Assembly (NCBI GenBank): GCA_030549495.1
Contig: JAUIRK010000509.1
Location: 1,238,501 to 1,302,500, forward strand
Length of the DNA stretch: 64,000 nt
Direction of reading: 5' to 3'
From: Nectonema munidae
Lineage: Eukaryota; Nematomorpha; Nectonematoida; Nectonematidae
Position numbers and translations under genes: made by a program. This document shows positions 49,401-54,935 of the stretch, one piece after another. The notes below the pieces were generated by a model. It was not told the origin of the DNA, made no database searches, and saw nothing but the letters and a program-made list of their open reading frames with translations. Each line of letters begins with the position of its first letter. Position 1 is the stretch's first letter.

Positions 49401-49490
49401 TACTACAATCGAGTGTTTTCTTGTGGTGCTGACGGATCTCTCAAATGTCGAACACTTCTACACAATCACATGGAAAGCGAATACGATTAA
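1749..49490 (+). CDS. DMXL: DmX-like / Rabconnectin-3 alpha (V-ATPase assembly factor), 5'-partial, about 29 exons
   Basis: A giant WD40 protein of the DMXL1/DMXL2/Rav1 family. In this family it joins the RAVE/Rabconnectin-3 complex that assembles the V1 and Vo sectors of the vacuolar H+-ATPase on endosomal and synaptic membranes. Exons seen: 1749-1931, 2198-2322, 5493-about 5668 (or 5710), 7243-7421, 9997-10151, 11854-11985, 12650-12713, 12760-12933, 14482-14662, 14713-15103, 15167-15926, 15980-16291, 16341-16534, 17017-17182, 21320-21801, 24557-24626, 25938-26109, 26996-27574, 29266-29466, 29521-29648, 29688-30255, 30979-31220, 37079-37199, 42862-42922, 42988-43121, 45849-45902, 45987-46119, 46175-46401, 49290-49490. 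Nearly every junction is GT-AG with matching phase. The roughly 2,190 codons compare with about 3,000 in vertebrates, so the first WD repeats lie upstream. Order and motifs follow human DMXL from start to stop. Family call is very secure; single junctions are predictions. Confidence 0.95.
3071..4770 (-). mobile_element. hAT transposon remnant, GTF2IRD2/ZBED-like transposase
   Basis: Minus-strand pieces occur in the right order. About 4757-4563 reads SLSYCTVCHRIKEISDNVHD (family: SRRIEEMA). About 3990-3800 reads VIDVMSVIVKGVNSIL and KLNHRQFKVLLDE (family: VNFIRARALNHRQF). About 3755-3540 reads WLARLAFFADIFTHLNDLNV and QGKDPLVTDM, a hallmark of GTF2IRD2 and related hAT proteins. About 3427-3071 holds the C-terminal FGRTYCCEHLFLKIKYTKF dimerisation motif. 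Several stops and shifts separate the blocks, so it is dead. It lies in DMXL intron 2323-5492. Confidence 0.8.
4945..5325 (+). repeat. GCGGAT/ATCCGC-rich dispersed repeat, copy A
   Basis: A roughly 380-bp repeat with many ATCCGC words near both ends. Landmarks are CATCCGCGCATCATTTAAG near 5015, ATTTTTATGATAAGTAC near 5132, and GCTTAGAATAGCAAT near 5239. The inverse complement is present at 62295-62662 with the same landmarks in order. No coding capacity. Probably a non-autonomous element; class unknown. It ends at a run of 13 C (5301-5313). Confidence 0.8.
6363..6673. repeat. Inverted repeat, about 50-bp arms
   Basis: Arms 6363-6413 and 6624-6673 are imperfect inverse complements (about 6 mismatches), each containing TTAGTGTTAGAGA and GATTTTGTTATCAATG. 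The 210-bp spacer has no coding frame. MITE-like, inside a DMXL intron. Confidence 0.7.
7422..9996. other. DMXL intron without recognisable features
   Basis: AT-rich intron. A hAT-like end word (CAGTGTTTCTCAAA) occurs near 7550 but no partner end was found. Short open frames inside look random. Confidence 0.5.
9997..12933 (+). CDS. DMXL: DMXL exons, second WD40 block
   Basis: Exon 9997-10151 contains IYRICGHRMQIQNV, the counterpart of SRYCGHRFHLNDL. It ends in phase 2 and joins 11854-11985, which reads SELILWKLEVLGPL then GGLVELARLN, nearly the human SELILWRVDPVGPL segment. Exon 12650-12713 begins after AAG, keeps phase 2 and reads FAALCNTSYQITLFF, resembling GAYCNSPSACFV. Exon 12760-12933 reads AIENLRYF and NVVSRQSSANPGCIIN, matching FNIVSQQSTARPGCIIA. 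The 46-nt intron 12714-12759 is an inference; reading through it instead would give a DAEKFLNFF segment resembling the family's DGQYLRLYE, but in a frame shifted by one. The first two and last exons are strong; 12650-12713 is moderate. Confidence 0.8.
10152..11853 (+). other. DMXL intron with possible decayed LINE endonuclease
   Basis: Around 10850-10960 the plus strand reads NGIYGPWS, HETERKNLL in one frame, suggestive of the GxxG..NxxGxxLL region of RTE-type LINE endonucleases. Stops are many. The segment near 11200 shares a short stretch (AATGAATG, GACTCC-like) with 36940. Weak. Confidence 0.25.
13440..13715 (+). mobile_element. LINE 3'-end fragment (RTE-like)
   Basis: Plus-strand frames read RIRWYGHTMRKDEAHIGKKV, KLKWMDCKKG and DRKEWGKKIKNIDP. 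This is the conserved tail of many RTE/L2-type LINE polyproteins (RWxGHVxRxD, GRPxxRWMD, DRxxWR). It ends in a GAAGAA-rich tail. Broken by stops; lies in DMXL intron 12934-14481. Confidence 0.7.
14482..16534 (+). CDS. DMXL: DMXL central exons (WD block end and start of Rav1p_C domain)
   Basis: Five exons separated by introns of only 49-63 bp (14663-14712, 15104-15166, 15927-15979, 16292-16340). Recognisable family blocks in order are DNCMHFWTY (human DEKVRFWRC), a FQSESSGGRYWQVEG stretch (FECESTGGSEWVLE), STEDGSHILIV (SREDGSHILTV), LPQYHPKFLLELADAGLV (LPQYHPLQLLELMDLGKV), STSAYVWAFHSNTPEEL, and LGVGWWL plus NDPMDAALFYILLQKKS. From LPQYHP on this is the Rav1p_C region (RAVE complex protein Rav1 C-terminal family). 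All phases match. Intron 15927-15979 could alternatively start at 15900 without changing frame. Good conservation and open frames argue that the gene is functional. Confidence 0.9.
17017..21801 (+). CDS. DMXL: DMXL Rav1p_C exons flanking a 4.1-kb intron
   Basis: Exon 17017-17182 reads KMADFF, KKIALKNAYFLLSKQRY and FFTITNSMNDVFE, matching human KMTKFF, RKAALKNAFSLLGKQRF and FFLLGGCLKDAIE. Exon 21320-21801 continues in frame with LCVNNLKDIQLAFFIARIYF, matching VCLEKLNDIQLALVIARLFE, then DPFLMSISYWKLKEYTQSLD, YNYLR-like LYTYLRNNPL, and GCPALALEVLFKL, a near copy of the vertebrate VGCPVLALEVLSKI. It ends in phase 2 at a strong GTAAGT donor. The intron 17183-21319 holds the long-terminal-inverted-repeat element. 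Certain as family members; boundaries are well supported. Confidence 0.92.
17356..17498. repeat. Direct duplication of about 45 bp
   Basis: TTACATCTAGCAAAATATGA followed by a GAACCTTGTC word occurs at 17356-17400 and again at 17452-17498 with a few changes. Unit spacing is 96 bp. It lies just inside the large DMXL intron. Confidence 0.7.
17700..20125. mobile_element. Element with long terminal inverted repeats (about 400 bp)
   Basis: About 17724-18110 and the inverse complement of about 19700-20120 align through several hundred bases. Both begin with GCATGATACGCGAG and share CCCAAATAGA, CACCAATGAAA-type and ATAAAATAGCT.GTTAAAATAT words in order. The whole is about 2.4 kb with no transposase frame inside, so it looks like a non-autonomous foldback-type element. 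Clean target duplications were not found. Inside, a 70-bp block with CGTATAAATATAAC occurs twice (18445-18515 and 18826-18900). Confidence 0.75.
21802..23362. other. DMXL intron segment
   Basis: A short open stretch 22576-22651 ends at a perfect CAG/GTAAGA donor, but its frame cannot be fitted to the neighbouring exons. Near 23262-23284 there is a (TA)n run. Nothing else recognised. Confidence 0.4.
23371..24028. mobile_element. Non-autonomous hAT element (MITE) with perfect target duplications
   Basis: The left end TAGGGGTTCCTAAC and right end inverse complement CAAGGTTTTCCAAC form a 14-bp terminal inverted repeat of the CARGGGTTCCYAAC type. Identical 8-bp duplications GTTTAGAT flank it (23363-23370 and 24029-24036), diagnostic of hAT insertion. 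Length 658 bp, no transposase. Subterminal TGGACCCTTGAG and TGGACCCTTAGGGG blocks also mirror each other. Confidence 0.9.
24557..27574 (+). CDS. DMXL: DMXL exons after the acidic linker
   Basis: Exon 24557-24626 (70 nt) encodes a short acidic linker, KYEEEEIDSN, sitting where vertebrate DMXL has a long acidic insert; its phases (2 in, 0 out) fit both neighbours. Exon 25938-26109 reads MLQQLKFMACLKVITNEL and WFIKEINALNEFCGEG, matching AEQLKFRACLKILMTEL and WLEKEIAALHEICNHE. Exon 26996-27574 reads EEWRIRKLWLSRNEGILRTL and ends ALINMLPCDWPG; the family has RRKSWLQKNQDLLRVF and AQWPG. The donor at 26110 could instead be at 26125, same phase. The long vertebrate linker between YLNFS-like and acidic segments is largely missing here. 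One further exon may be hidden in 21802-24556. Confidence 0.88.
24627..25937. other. DMXL intron segment
   Basis: AT-rich. A hAT-like end word, TGGTTTCTCAACCGTGCGC near 25469, has no visible partner. Minus-strand open frames at 24828-25067 and 25564-25875 look non-coding. Confidence 0.4.
26145..26513 (+). CDS. Possible extra DMXL exon of unknown content (123 codons)
   Basis: An open frame without stops runs 26129-26518, inside the intron between two conserved DMXL exons. GC content and codon variety are visibly above the surrounding intron. It starts behind an AG at 26143-26144 in phase 1 and ends before a GTAAAT donor at 26514 in phase 1, so it can be spliced between 25938-26109 (or -26124) and 26996-27574 without changing frame. 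The preceding intron would then be only 35 nt or 20 nt. The peptide (EEWYAAQHMPLYIPS and later VHSLKNWLRGRF) resembles nothing I recognise in DMXL, and vertebrate homologs have no such segment. It may be a lineage-specific exon, an unrelated captured sequence, or chance. Confidence 0.4.
28555..28694. repeat. 46-bp near-perfect palindrome with repetitive loop
   Basis: Arms 28555-28600 and 28649-28694 are inverse complements with only two mismatches. The 48-nt spacer itself contains direct copies of TCAATTACGT spaced 20 nt. It would form a long hairpin in DNA or in the unspliced DMXL RNA. Could be a very small MITE; no duplication was found at its edges. Confidence 0.9.
29266..31220 (+). CDS. 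DMXL: DMXL exons between Rav1p_C and the C-terminal WD40 block
   Basis: Exon 29266-29466 reads LLSEVLVGVYLAVFIYAL, matching LLCEAVVAVYLSLLIHAL, and ends with KETWFKVFGG (RMWAAVFGG). Exons 29521-29648 and 29688-30255 read a linker, then SFSWCLMKLSLC (SYSWALLHLTMV), KDENTPFRHSS (EPENTPFKSRDSS), and VKELWLTLIQKSSLQHIFIRYIYG (VKRLWHFLVKQEVLQETFIRYIF). Within the last exon, frame shifts by one between FRHSS and the VKELW block; one surplus G in the GGGG run at 30143-30147 explains it best. Exon 30979-31220 reads IVHKDDDAIVAFALNSNN, matching IIHKESDMIMAFSVNKAN, and ends in phase 2. Confidence 0.88.
29649..29687 (+). other. In-frame 39-nt intron of DMXL
   Basis: It starts GTAAGT and ends TTTTTGCAG. 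The 39 nt keep frame and contain no stop, so both the spliced and retained forms are translatable; retention adds 13 hydrophobic residues. The family has no equivalent of these residues. Confidence 0.65.
30256..30978. other. DMXL intron with a less AT-rich second half
   Basis: About 30700-30960 is much richer in GC than nearby introns but has no open frame I can place. It may be an old element or a relic exon. Confidence 0.3.
32310..32690 (-). mobile_element. Penelope-like retroelement fragment (reverse transcriptase)
   Basis: Minus strand reads YNGEVYQQVDRLAMGSSLRP, then ALANIFLG and HHRYVDDTS. This is the FxxxDGxAMGSPLxPxLANIxM ... RYVDD block of Penelope-type reverse transcriptases. Only this stretch of the enzyme remains; no GIY-YIG domain or terminal repeats were seen. 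Lies in DMXL intron 31221-37078. Confidence 0.75.
33817..33829. mobile_element. Solitary piggyBac-type terminal sequence
   Basis: TCCCACTGTCAGT followed by TTAA (33830-33833). It matches the right end of the piggyBac at 34168-36238 with one change, in the same orientation. The rest of this second copy was not found. Confidence 0.6.
34168..36238 (+). mobile_element. piggyBac transposon, nearly intact
   Basis: 13-bp terminal inverted repeats (ACTGACAATGGGA at the left, TCCCATTGTCAGT at the right) are flanked by TTAA at 34164-34167 and 36239-36242, the piggyBac target site. The element is 2,071 bp with one transposase gene filling it. Ends are identical, so the insertion is recent compared with its neighbours. 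The terminal bases differ from the classic CCC/GGG piggyBac ends. Confidence 0.92.
34264..36021 (+). CDS. piggyBac transposase (DDE_Tnp_1_7, PGBD-like) with one in-frame stop
   Basis: It would catalyse cut-and-paste excision at TTAA. The frame starts at ATG 34264 with an acidic N-terminus and would give about 585 residues, the usual size. Catalytic Asp candidates lie in ICIDEAMVPYFGRH (about residue 252), HITADNFFSS (about 334) and GGVDRLDQN (about 445). A Cys/His-rich C-terminal finger (RRCAMKCGG, CSKCNVGLHPDCF) is complete. The single defect is a TGA at 35380-35382, just before the MKLPRGSSD block; reading resumes in the same frame to TAA at 36021. It needs only a single-base explanation (mutation or sequence error). 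Lies inside a DMXL intron, same strand. Confidence 0.92.
36243..36374. mobile_element. piggyBac-type MITE, copy 1
   Basis: 132 bp bounded by TTAA (36239-36242 and 36375-36378). Ends CCCATTTAAGACC and GGTCGTAAATGGG are inverted repeats of about 13 bp with one mismatch, the classic CCC..GGG style. No coding capacity. It shares its left TTAA with the full piggyBac next door. Internal words CAGACGA and ACGCAGACGATTT recur in the copy at 52895-53022. Confidence 0.9.
37079..37199 (+). CDS. DMXL: DMXL cassette exon candidate
   Basis: A 121-nt open segment bounded by a TTTTTAG acceptor and a GTATTT donor. It continues the frame left by exon 30979-31220 (phase 2) and leaves phase 0, which fits the acceptor at 42862. 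The peptide is polar, with ISQTSSPLEVDEHSKKDYEF in the middle, a good match in character to the Ser/Asp-rich linker that precedes the last WD block in vertebrate DMXL. Base composition is clearly less AT-rich than its flanks. The exon sits between the piggyBac cluster and the Mutator-like element. If it is skipped, the downstream exon must use the acceptor at 42870 instead. Moderate confidence, since similarity is compositional only. Confidence 0.6.
37545..40542 (-). mobile_element. Mutator-like element (MULE) with FLYWCH finger
   Basis: Terminal inverted repeats align from base one: left GG...GGACA...CTACATGGCGATTTTG and right inverse complement GG...GGACA...CTACATGGCGATTTTG, continuing through CTAACACTTTGATCGTG. 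The left copy carries a roughly 47-bp insert. Flanks are A-rich 9-mers (37536-37544 and 40543-40551, one mismatch), as expected of Mutator. Minus-strand transposase pieces run from about 40190 to 38520: a FLYWCH-like finger (HYRCAKRNCP ... FDHNHEKI), the MULE core DGTFKKAPCHFYQ, a second Asp in GDFEQA (about 39347) and RTNNHCEGFHNR (about 38852-38890, third acid). Stops between them make it inactive. Three imperfect 70-bp tandem units sit near 37800-37970. Confidence 0.88.
39640..39737. repeat. Homopolymer-rich stretch
   Basis: Successive runs of T, A, C and G (for example CCCATGGGTTTTGGG) inside the MULE. Probably sequencing or assembly noise. Confidence 0.5.
40885..41081 (-). repeat. tRNA-derived SINE
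   Basis: On the minus strand it starts GGGGCGTGAGTAAGGTTGG (A-box-like, 41059-41076) and has GGGTTCGATCCC (B box, 41020-41029) about 50 nt on, the pol III promoter spacing of a tRNA head. The cloverleaf is degenerate and an unrelated tail of over 100 bp follows, so it is a SINE and not a tRNA gene. Confidence 0.7.
41500..41960 (-). mobile_element. LINE fragment (RTE-like), minus strand
   Basis: Minus-strand frames read EGVELEKVNQFCYLGEILD, the post-RT 'YLG' motif, and further on NWALKEVDKRRLNTTEMRMF followed by KIRN. These match the W.L...D..RL...EMRMLR block upstream of the RWxGH tail in RTE-like LINEs. Same family as 13440-13715. Broken. Confidence 0.7.
42862..49490 (+). CDS. DMXL: DMXL C-terminal WD40 exons and stop
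   Basis: Exons 42862-42922, 42988-43121, 45849-45902, 45987-46119, 46175-46401 and 49290-49490. They read FYLAGGNNGSIKLFEW (human YYLTGAQDGSVRMFEW), FSPLGNK, VLDVEGYICLF, ENGKSNLVVWNTL, LLLAGTKKGVLLAIDVF, VQAHESTLKCI, IVSGSLEGSIKVW and RVFSCGADGSLKCRTLL (human RLFSCGADGTLKTRVLP). This is the last WD40 propeller, including the GH/WD-style repeats, followed by TAA at 49488-49490. Phases match at all joints. Introns 42923-42987, 45903-45986 and 46120-46174 are short; 43122-45848 and 46402-49289 hold LINE and hAT debris. Confidence 0.93.
43200..43575 (-). mobile_element. LINE fragment, second minus-strand copy of the same region
   Basis: Minus strand reads EVNEFYYSGEVIDSV and HRMRVAQKNVV, the same YLG/RIxxAW region as at 41800-41930, with DNA similarity (CATTCTATGC, ATAATAAAATTCATTAACC). 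An ATT-repeat tail lies at 43204-43226. Confidence 0.6.
44040..45515 (-). mobile_element. hAT remnant, ZBED5/SCAND3-like, copy 1
   Basis: It begins near 45512 with CAGTGGTTTTCAAACTGG (minus strand), a typical hAT end. The minus strand then reads BED-finger relics (SEVLASTFLKSV), IPCRKDTILNELRNSELVNL, LSTDTVRRILGEVSD, and further on RCATKPS-like and LKREV-equivalent stretches down to about 44040, where it stops short of the C-terminal motif. DNA aligns to copy 2 in the reverse direction over most of its length. Multiple breaks. Sits in DMXL intron 43122-45848. Confidence 0.75.
45636..45710. repeat. 18-bp tandem repeat, four units
   Basis: Unit AAAAATAAGTCTTTAATT repeated four times with small changes. 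Located in a DMXL intron. Confidence 0.85.
47597..47830. repeat. Two imperfect tandem units of about 118 bp
   Basis: Units start TTTGACAAAATCATGTG (47600) and CTTGACAAAATCTTAT (47718); each continues into a TTTATTGTCGATGAAATC / TTTATTGTTGACGAAATC word. A weaker third trace lies upstream near 47490. Confidence 0.65.
47975..48118 (+). mobile_element. LINE 3' end with GAT-repeat tail
   Basis: Plus strand reads EDAQCRKTWKRKQMANPG, the last residues of the RTE-like LINE protein (DRxxWR), then GC-rich 3' sequence ending GGATGATGATGAT. Related to the 13440 fragment. Confidence 0.6.
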
Positions 49491-52400
49491 GAGTTCTTTA
49501 TTACCTATTTTTACCTCGTGTCTATTAGTTTGTGTTGTCAATAAATTAATATATTTTAAATTTCTTTTTTTATGAAGTATTCAATAAACAATACTTGTTT
49601 TCTGTATACCGCTGTTGACGGGCGTGACTAATTTGTGCCAACCTCAATTTTTTAGTGCCAAACTCAAGAAAACTTTTTTTTAAACACATAATTTTAATCT
49701 TATATATTTAATAATACTTTAAAACTAATATTCATTTAATTTCAAGAATTTTCTTTGCTTTAATTTTTTTTAATACTAATTAATAATGTTTTTTTTATGT
49801 TTTTTGATTTTTTCAGGCATTTTTATACAAACTTAACAATTCAACTAAAATTTAAATGCTCTTTCGTTTAAATTCGGAATTTCAAAATTAGTAAGACTTT
49901 CAAATTAACTTTTAATATTAAATACTATCTTTTTCTTATCTAATAATATTCGTTGTGATTATACCTCATTGATATAATTTATAAATATCATGACCTTATT
50001 TTTAAATTCTATTTTCTAACATATATTGCTAGTGAATAAATAATTTAATCTATGTAACGAACAGATTAACCATGATTTAACAATATTATTATTTTAAATA
50101 GAATTTTGAAACATTTAACAATTTTTGTTAGAATTTTTTGACTAGAATCTTTCAGATTTATAATAAAATTCGTAAAATTGTGATATATAATTTTCCTTTT
50201 TCAATTTTTTACATAAATTTTTCATTTTTTTTCGAAAAAATATACAAACTCTCTATATATAATGCAAAATTTTCAGTAACGATTAATTTTTAGCCAAAGT
50301 ATTAAGCTTTTAAACAATATTAAGTTTTTGTGATAAAACGCCAAATTTTATACAGATAATTATTATGGCATAAAAATTAATCAAAAGTTTATTTATTTTT
50401 TTGAGACAACTATCGAATACCGATCGTAATAATTCCTTCCATTGTCCAGGTATGGAAGATTATTCTTCCCTTGGATAAGATACCGACAATTAATAAAAAC
50501 CATTCGATGGAAGCTACTTCTATTTTTACCAACATTTATTTTTTATTGTAAAATTCAGAAAGTTCAATAAGTTATCATCTACAACAAGGGTAAGAAATTA
50601 ATATTAAACTTTGGAAATTTTATTTGTCGATGTAAAAAAATTAATGTAAATAATATTGAGAGTTGGAATACAATAAAAATATAATGAATTTACAAATCTA
50701 AACACGGTATTATTTTTGAAATATTTAATATCTAAGCTAATTGATAGATATTGCTAAGCTAATATCTTTCAAATTTTTGTGTGTGCTTTACTTTGTCGTC
50801 AACCTCATTTTATATTGTTCTCAATATTAAGTGATTTTTGTCTAAATTAAATTTCCACAAAGAGTGGCTAAAGATTTGGTTTAGTAATCTTGTTCTCCAC
50901 CATAATTGTATTTAATCCAAACATAATTTAGCCATAAAACCTTATTGAAAATCGGTCTGAAGTATATACTGATTTAACAAATTTACGAAACCCATATATT
51001 TATTAAAACTTAATTCTCAATCGTATCTATATTTGTGGGTGTCATTTTTTGGCAAAATATTTCAAAAAAATTAGAAACAATGCAATGAATTTTAATATTT
51101 TTTAACTATTCAGAATGAAAAATATTTTTTTATCTTTTTTTTAGTTGAAAAATTAAAATAAACCAAGATCTCAAAACTTTTACAAAACTTATTTTTTCAA
51201 ATAAATTATATAAACTAAATAGAATGAAATTTTTTGTTTATTAATTTTAAGCTAAAAGATCGGAATAGTTTATATTCATTTCATTAACTTTTGAAATTTT
51301 CTTTTATCAAAAGAAACAAATTTTATCTAATAAAAATCATGTTATGAAAAAAATGTGTATGCATCTGCTTTTAAATAATTCAGTGGTTGATATAACCAAC
51401 GAACATATATTTAAAAAAAAAAGAAAAAATATTTTTGTTAAGATACATAATAACAAATTTATTCCATTGAACCCTCAACCAAAAGAAGAAAAAATTGTTG
51501 TATTCGTACATTATTACTCAAATCTAAAGCGAAAGATTGATTATAGGAGAAGAATTTCATAGATTGAAAACTATACGAATAATGAAAACAAAAATATCTG
51601 AGGGAATATATAGGATTTAAACCGACTACAGTCTGACATCATGGTAATGCAAAAACAAATCAAGAATATATTAGAACAAATGTAGTAACAAAAAGCATGC
51701 TTTGTCTCAGTTAGAACGATTAAGTCTTGTAAAAAAATATTACACAGTTATTTTGATTCCTAAATTGAACCACCGAAGGATTCAAAGTATATTTGTAACC
51801 TGAAATTCACTCCAATTACTCAATTACAGCTAAAAATGAATAAAGAAGATTTATATAGAGCTAAGTATTTGTAGAATTTTTTTTTGTTATGCATTTGTAC
51901 CAACTTTTTTTTATATTATGCATTCATAGGATACAACTTTTATGTATAATGGGGCGGGAAAATGGTTAGTCAGATACAGCAGAGATCCAGAGGGGGTCTT
52001 CTTTTCCTTTACCAATTTTTAAGGATATCAATGTATAGTTCAATCATAATAACTTTCATTATGTGAAGGAAGAGTTGTATTTCAGATCCACAACATGAAA
52101 TATGTAAATGTTGCTTATGTGATACGAATAATAGTCTACGCATTCATTCACAATGATTTTTCATAAAGAAAATTGAGAAAAATTTATTTCAAAGAAAAAA
52201 ATTTAAATAAATTTGAGTAAATTATTGTAGCTTTTAATAATCTTGATTGAGCATTTATTGTTTCACTCATTTGATAAAAGATAATATTTTTAACTTTATC
52301 GAATTATTCCAACAAAAATTGAACAAGATGGATGATTCAGATTTGAAGACATCTAGCTGCAATGATAAACTTTCTGAATCATCTTGACACTTAACACGCT

Positions 52401-52890
52401 TTTCGTGTTGGTGAAATGAAGAATCGATTTCTATTTATAAAAAAATAATTGGAAACAAAAAGGAAAAAACAGAATATTAGAAAATTACTGTTTTACTCTA
52501 AAGTCTAATGGCGGAAAAGTTTCTTTTACTGTAAAATTAAAATTTTTTTTATACCTATTTTTTATTTTCCAGACTTATTTAATCAGAATTTAGGTTGTCC
52601 ATGGTTTTTTTCTTTTTTACAGGAGTCTGCATTTTTTTTTATGCATATCCAAAATATTTAAAATGAAAAATTTCTGGAAATGTATTACTAATTCCTATTC
52701 CTTTAAATTATTTAAGATAAATTCAGATTTTGGCGGTTTTTTTTTAATTTTTTTTGAAAATATTACTATTTTTGGTATCCCCAAATGATCAAAATTTCAA
52801 TTGAACTTTAAACCGTTTATAAATCAAAAGCGCACATCCGCAAACTTTTTTTATAATTTCCAAATTTATTCTAAAAGAATTTTTGTCCAA
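49491..52890. other. Intergenic AT-rich DNA
   Basis: After the DMXL poly(A) signals no gene, repeat pair or RNA was recognised. A Lys-rich open frame at 51344-51562 has no recognisable motif. Confidence 0.5.
49540..49588 (+). promoter_or_regulatory. Poly(A) signals of the DMXL gene
   Basis: Two AATAAA hexamers at 49540-49545 and 49583-49588, 50 and 93 bases after the stop codon, followed by T-rich sequence. They fit a short 3' UTR. Confidence 0.6.
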
Positions 52891-52894
52891 TTAA

Positions 52895-53022
52895 CCCGTT
52901 AACGACCAGAATAATCAGACGATATCTAATGTAAAGCAGAAGATTTGTATTAAAGTGCTTTGATAAACGCAGACGATTTTATTTTTGTAAAGTCGACTAT
53001 AGTCGACATGGGCGTTTACGGG
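52895..53022. mobile_element. piggyBac-type MITE, copy 2
   Basis: 128 bp flanked by TTAA (52891-52894 and 53023-53026). Ends CCCGTTAACGACC and GGGCGTTTACGGG form imperfect inverted repeats. Internal ACGCAGACGATTTTA and AGACGATATC words match copy 1. It also holds a perfect palindrome, GTCGACTATAGTCGAC. Confidence 0.88.
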
Positions 53023-53154
53023 TTAATACACCACTATTATCACCCTACATTATGCCTGCACTGTAAGCTCACAATCCCGCCACAACTGTGGATTGCTCAA
53101 TGGATTTTATCAAGTCAAATGACCTTGTTTATAATTCTGATTGCTTCACTACCT

Positions 53155-54935
53155 TCTAGCTTAGTAGTTCTTAGGATTTCGCAGTTCCTTAGTGGATTGC
53201 AAAACAGTCGATCGTTTTGGCAACATATTGCACCCATATTGGGTTATTTGCGACTTTTACCAATAAAAATACTAATCAATTTTATTAATTTTTAGGCCTT
53301 ATTTTATAGATGTAAATGTGCATTTTTTTTAATGACATAAAAAAAAATGAAATATGCGACTCATACTTGAAATTTGATTTTACTCCACTAAAGTTATCTG
53401 AGAAAGACGAATCTAATTGCCTTTTGAGTTCTGAAGTGGTAGCATCCAGTTTTCTAAAACCAGGCAAGGGAAGCACTTGAATTCAGTAAATAAAACTATT
53501 GACTATTTTAAACGTCAAGCTGAAAGATTGCACAAATCCAGGTTTGATAACATAGGAATGTTTTTGCAAAATATTAAGTGTGGTTTGAAAGCTTTCTATA
53601 AAATTTCAAAAAAATAACTTGTTAAAAAGTCAACAATATAGGAGAACTGTTGATATTACCTTGCTGCAAAGATATTATATTGAATGTGCTAAGAATTTGT
53701 GAACTTATAAAGTTGAAGCATATCTTCCTATCAAACGATACCGTTAGAAGGCGTATAGGAGAGATGTCTGATGATATGATATCAGAGGTGGTTTTGTTGA
53801 TTCTAAATTCGATTTTCAACTTTTTTGCAATTTAGCTTGATGAAATGATGGATGCTTCAAACTTAGCTCCGTCTTTCGTTTACGTACAATGTGTACATGC
53901 ACTTAGGTTGTGTACTGATCATGCTTTAGATCTCGTTTTTACACTCTGTTTTAAGCAAAAATCTCCAGGTGTAATTGGTACTCATTGCGCTATCCATCGC
54001 CAAGCCTTCATAATCAAAACCATGCCTGATGGATTGAAAAATGCTCTCAATCAAGTCATTAAAACAGCGTATTTAATTAAAGGAAATGTCTTCAACTCTT
54101 GTTTGTTTTCATAATTATGCAAAGAGAATGACTCCGAATTTAAAAAACTCTTGCTGCACTCAAACGTGAGGTGGCTTTCCAAAGGAAAAGTATCGAAACG
54201 ATACTATGGAAAGAAATTCACCAATTTCTGCAAAGCAAATCAGACATGCATGTAAAACTTTCTGATCTCCATTTTCTTATATTCGGCATTCTTAGGAAAG
54301 AAAAAATTTTCTAACATATTTGTTATCTCATAACATCAATAAAGATATCCTGGAGGGCATAAAACACCGTCTAAATCTTTGCCGATAAATTTCTCCTGAT
54401 TTTCCTAACCTACAAAAATTGGAATAATATTATCAATTTATCAAAAGCCTGTTTATAATCTCGATTAGTAATCTGGCCTCAGAACACTTCTTAATTCAAG
54501 AACAGTTTAATGATTTGATTAATTATTGAGGAGGTGCAAAACATGTTTTTGTGAAATGTCTCATTGCGATTTTTAGATTGAAATAAGATAGTCAGTCCTG
54601 TGCTGAATTTGCAAAGATGGCACTGAAAGTTCTGTTTCGATTTGCCACTAAATATGATTGTGAGCAAGCCTTTTACATGCTACTTGCAAATGAAACCAAA
54701 TCTCGAAACAGATTGGAAGTGAGTAATCTTATGAAAGTTGTATTTGCTAAAATGGAGCCAAACTTAGACAAAGCAGATGCATCCATCCCATTTACTTATT
54801 GATTGCATTATTCACACAATTTTTAAATAAACAATTGTGTAAATTTTTTTAGTTGTCTTATTTTTTACCCCGAGCTATTAAAAAATTATAGAGAGACCGC
54901 TACGCCGAAAATTTTTAGAAAGTTTGTCAACCACT
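53155..54935 (+). mobile_element. hAT remnant, ZBED5/SCAND3-like, copy 2
   Basis: Plus-strand pieces in order: a BED-finger relic near 53418 (CLLSSEVVASSFLKP), DYFKRQAERLHKS, LPCCKDIILNVLRICELIKL, LSNDTVRRRIGEMSDDM, LDEMMDASNLAP (first Asp), THCAIHRQAFIIKTMPDGL, VIKTAYLIKGNVFNS, a RWLSKGK equivalent near 54168, and the C-terminal MALKVLFRFATKYDCEQAF and NRLEVSN. This is the order of the SCAND3/ZBED5 transposases. The left end CTTCTAGC|TTAGTAGTTCTTAGG and right end GTTTGTCAACCACT|CTTCAAGC suggest terminal repeats with an 8-bp duplication bearing one mismatch. Several stops and shifts; inactive. Confidence 0.82.
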
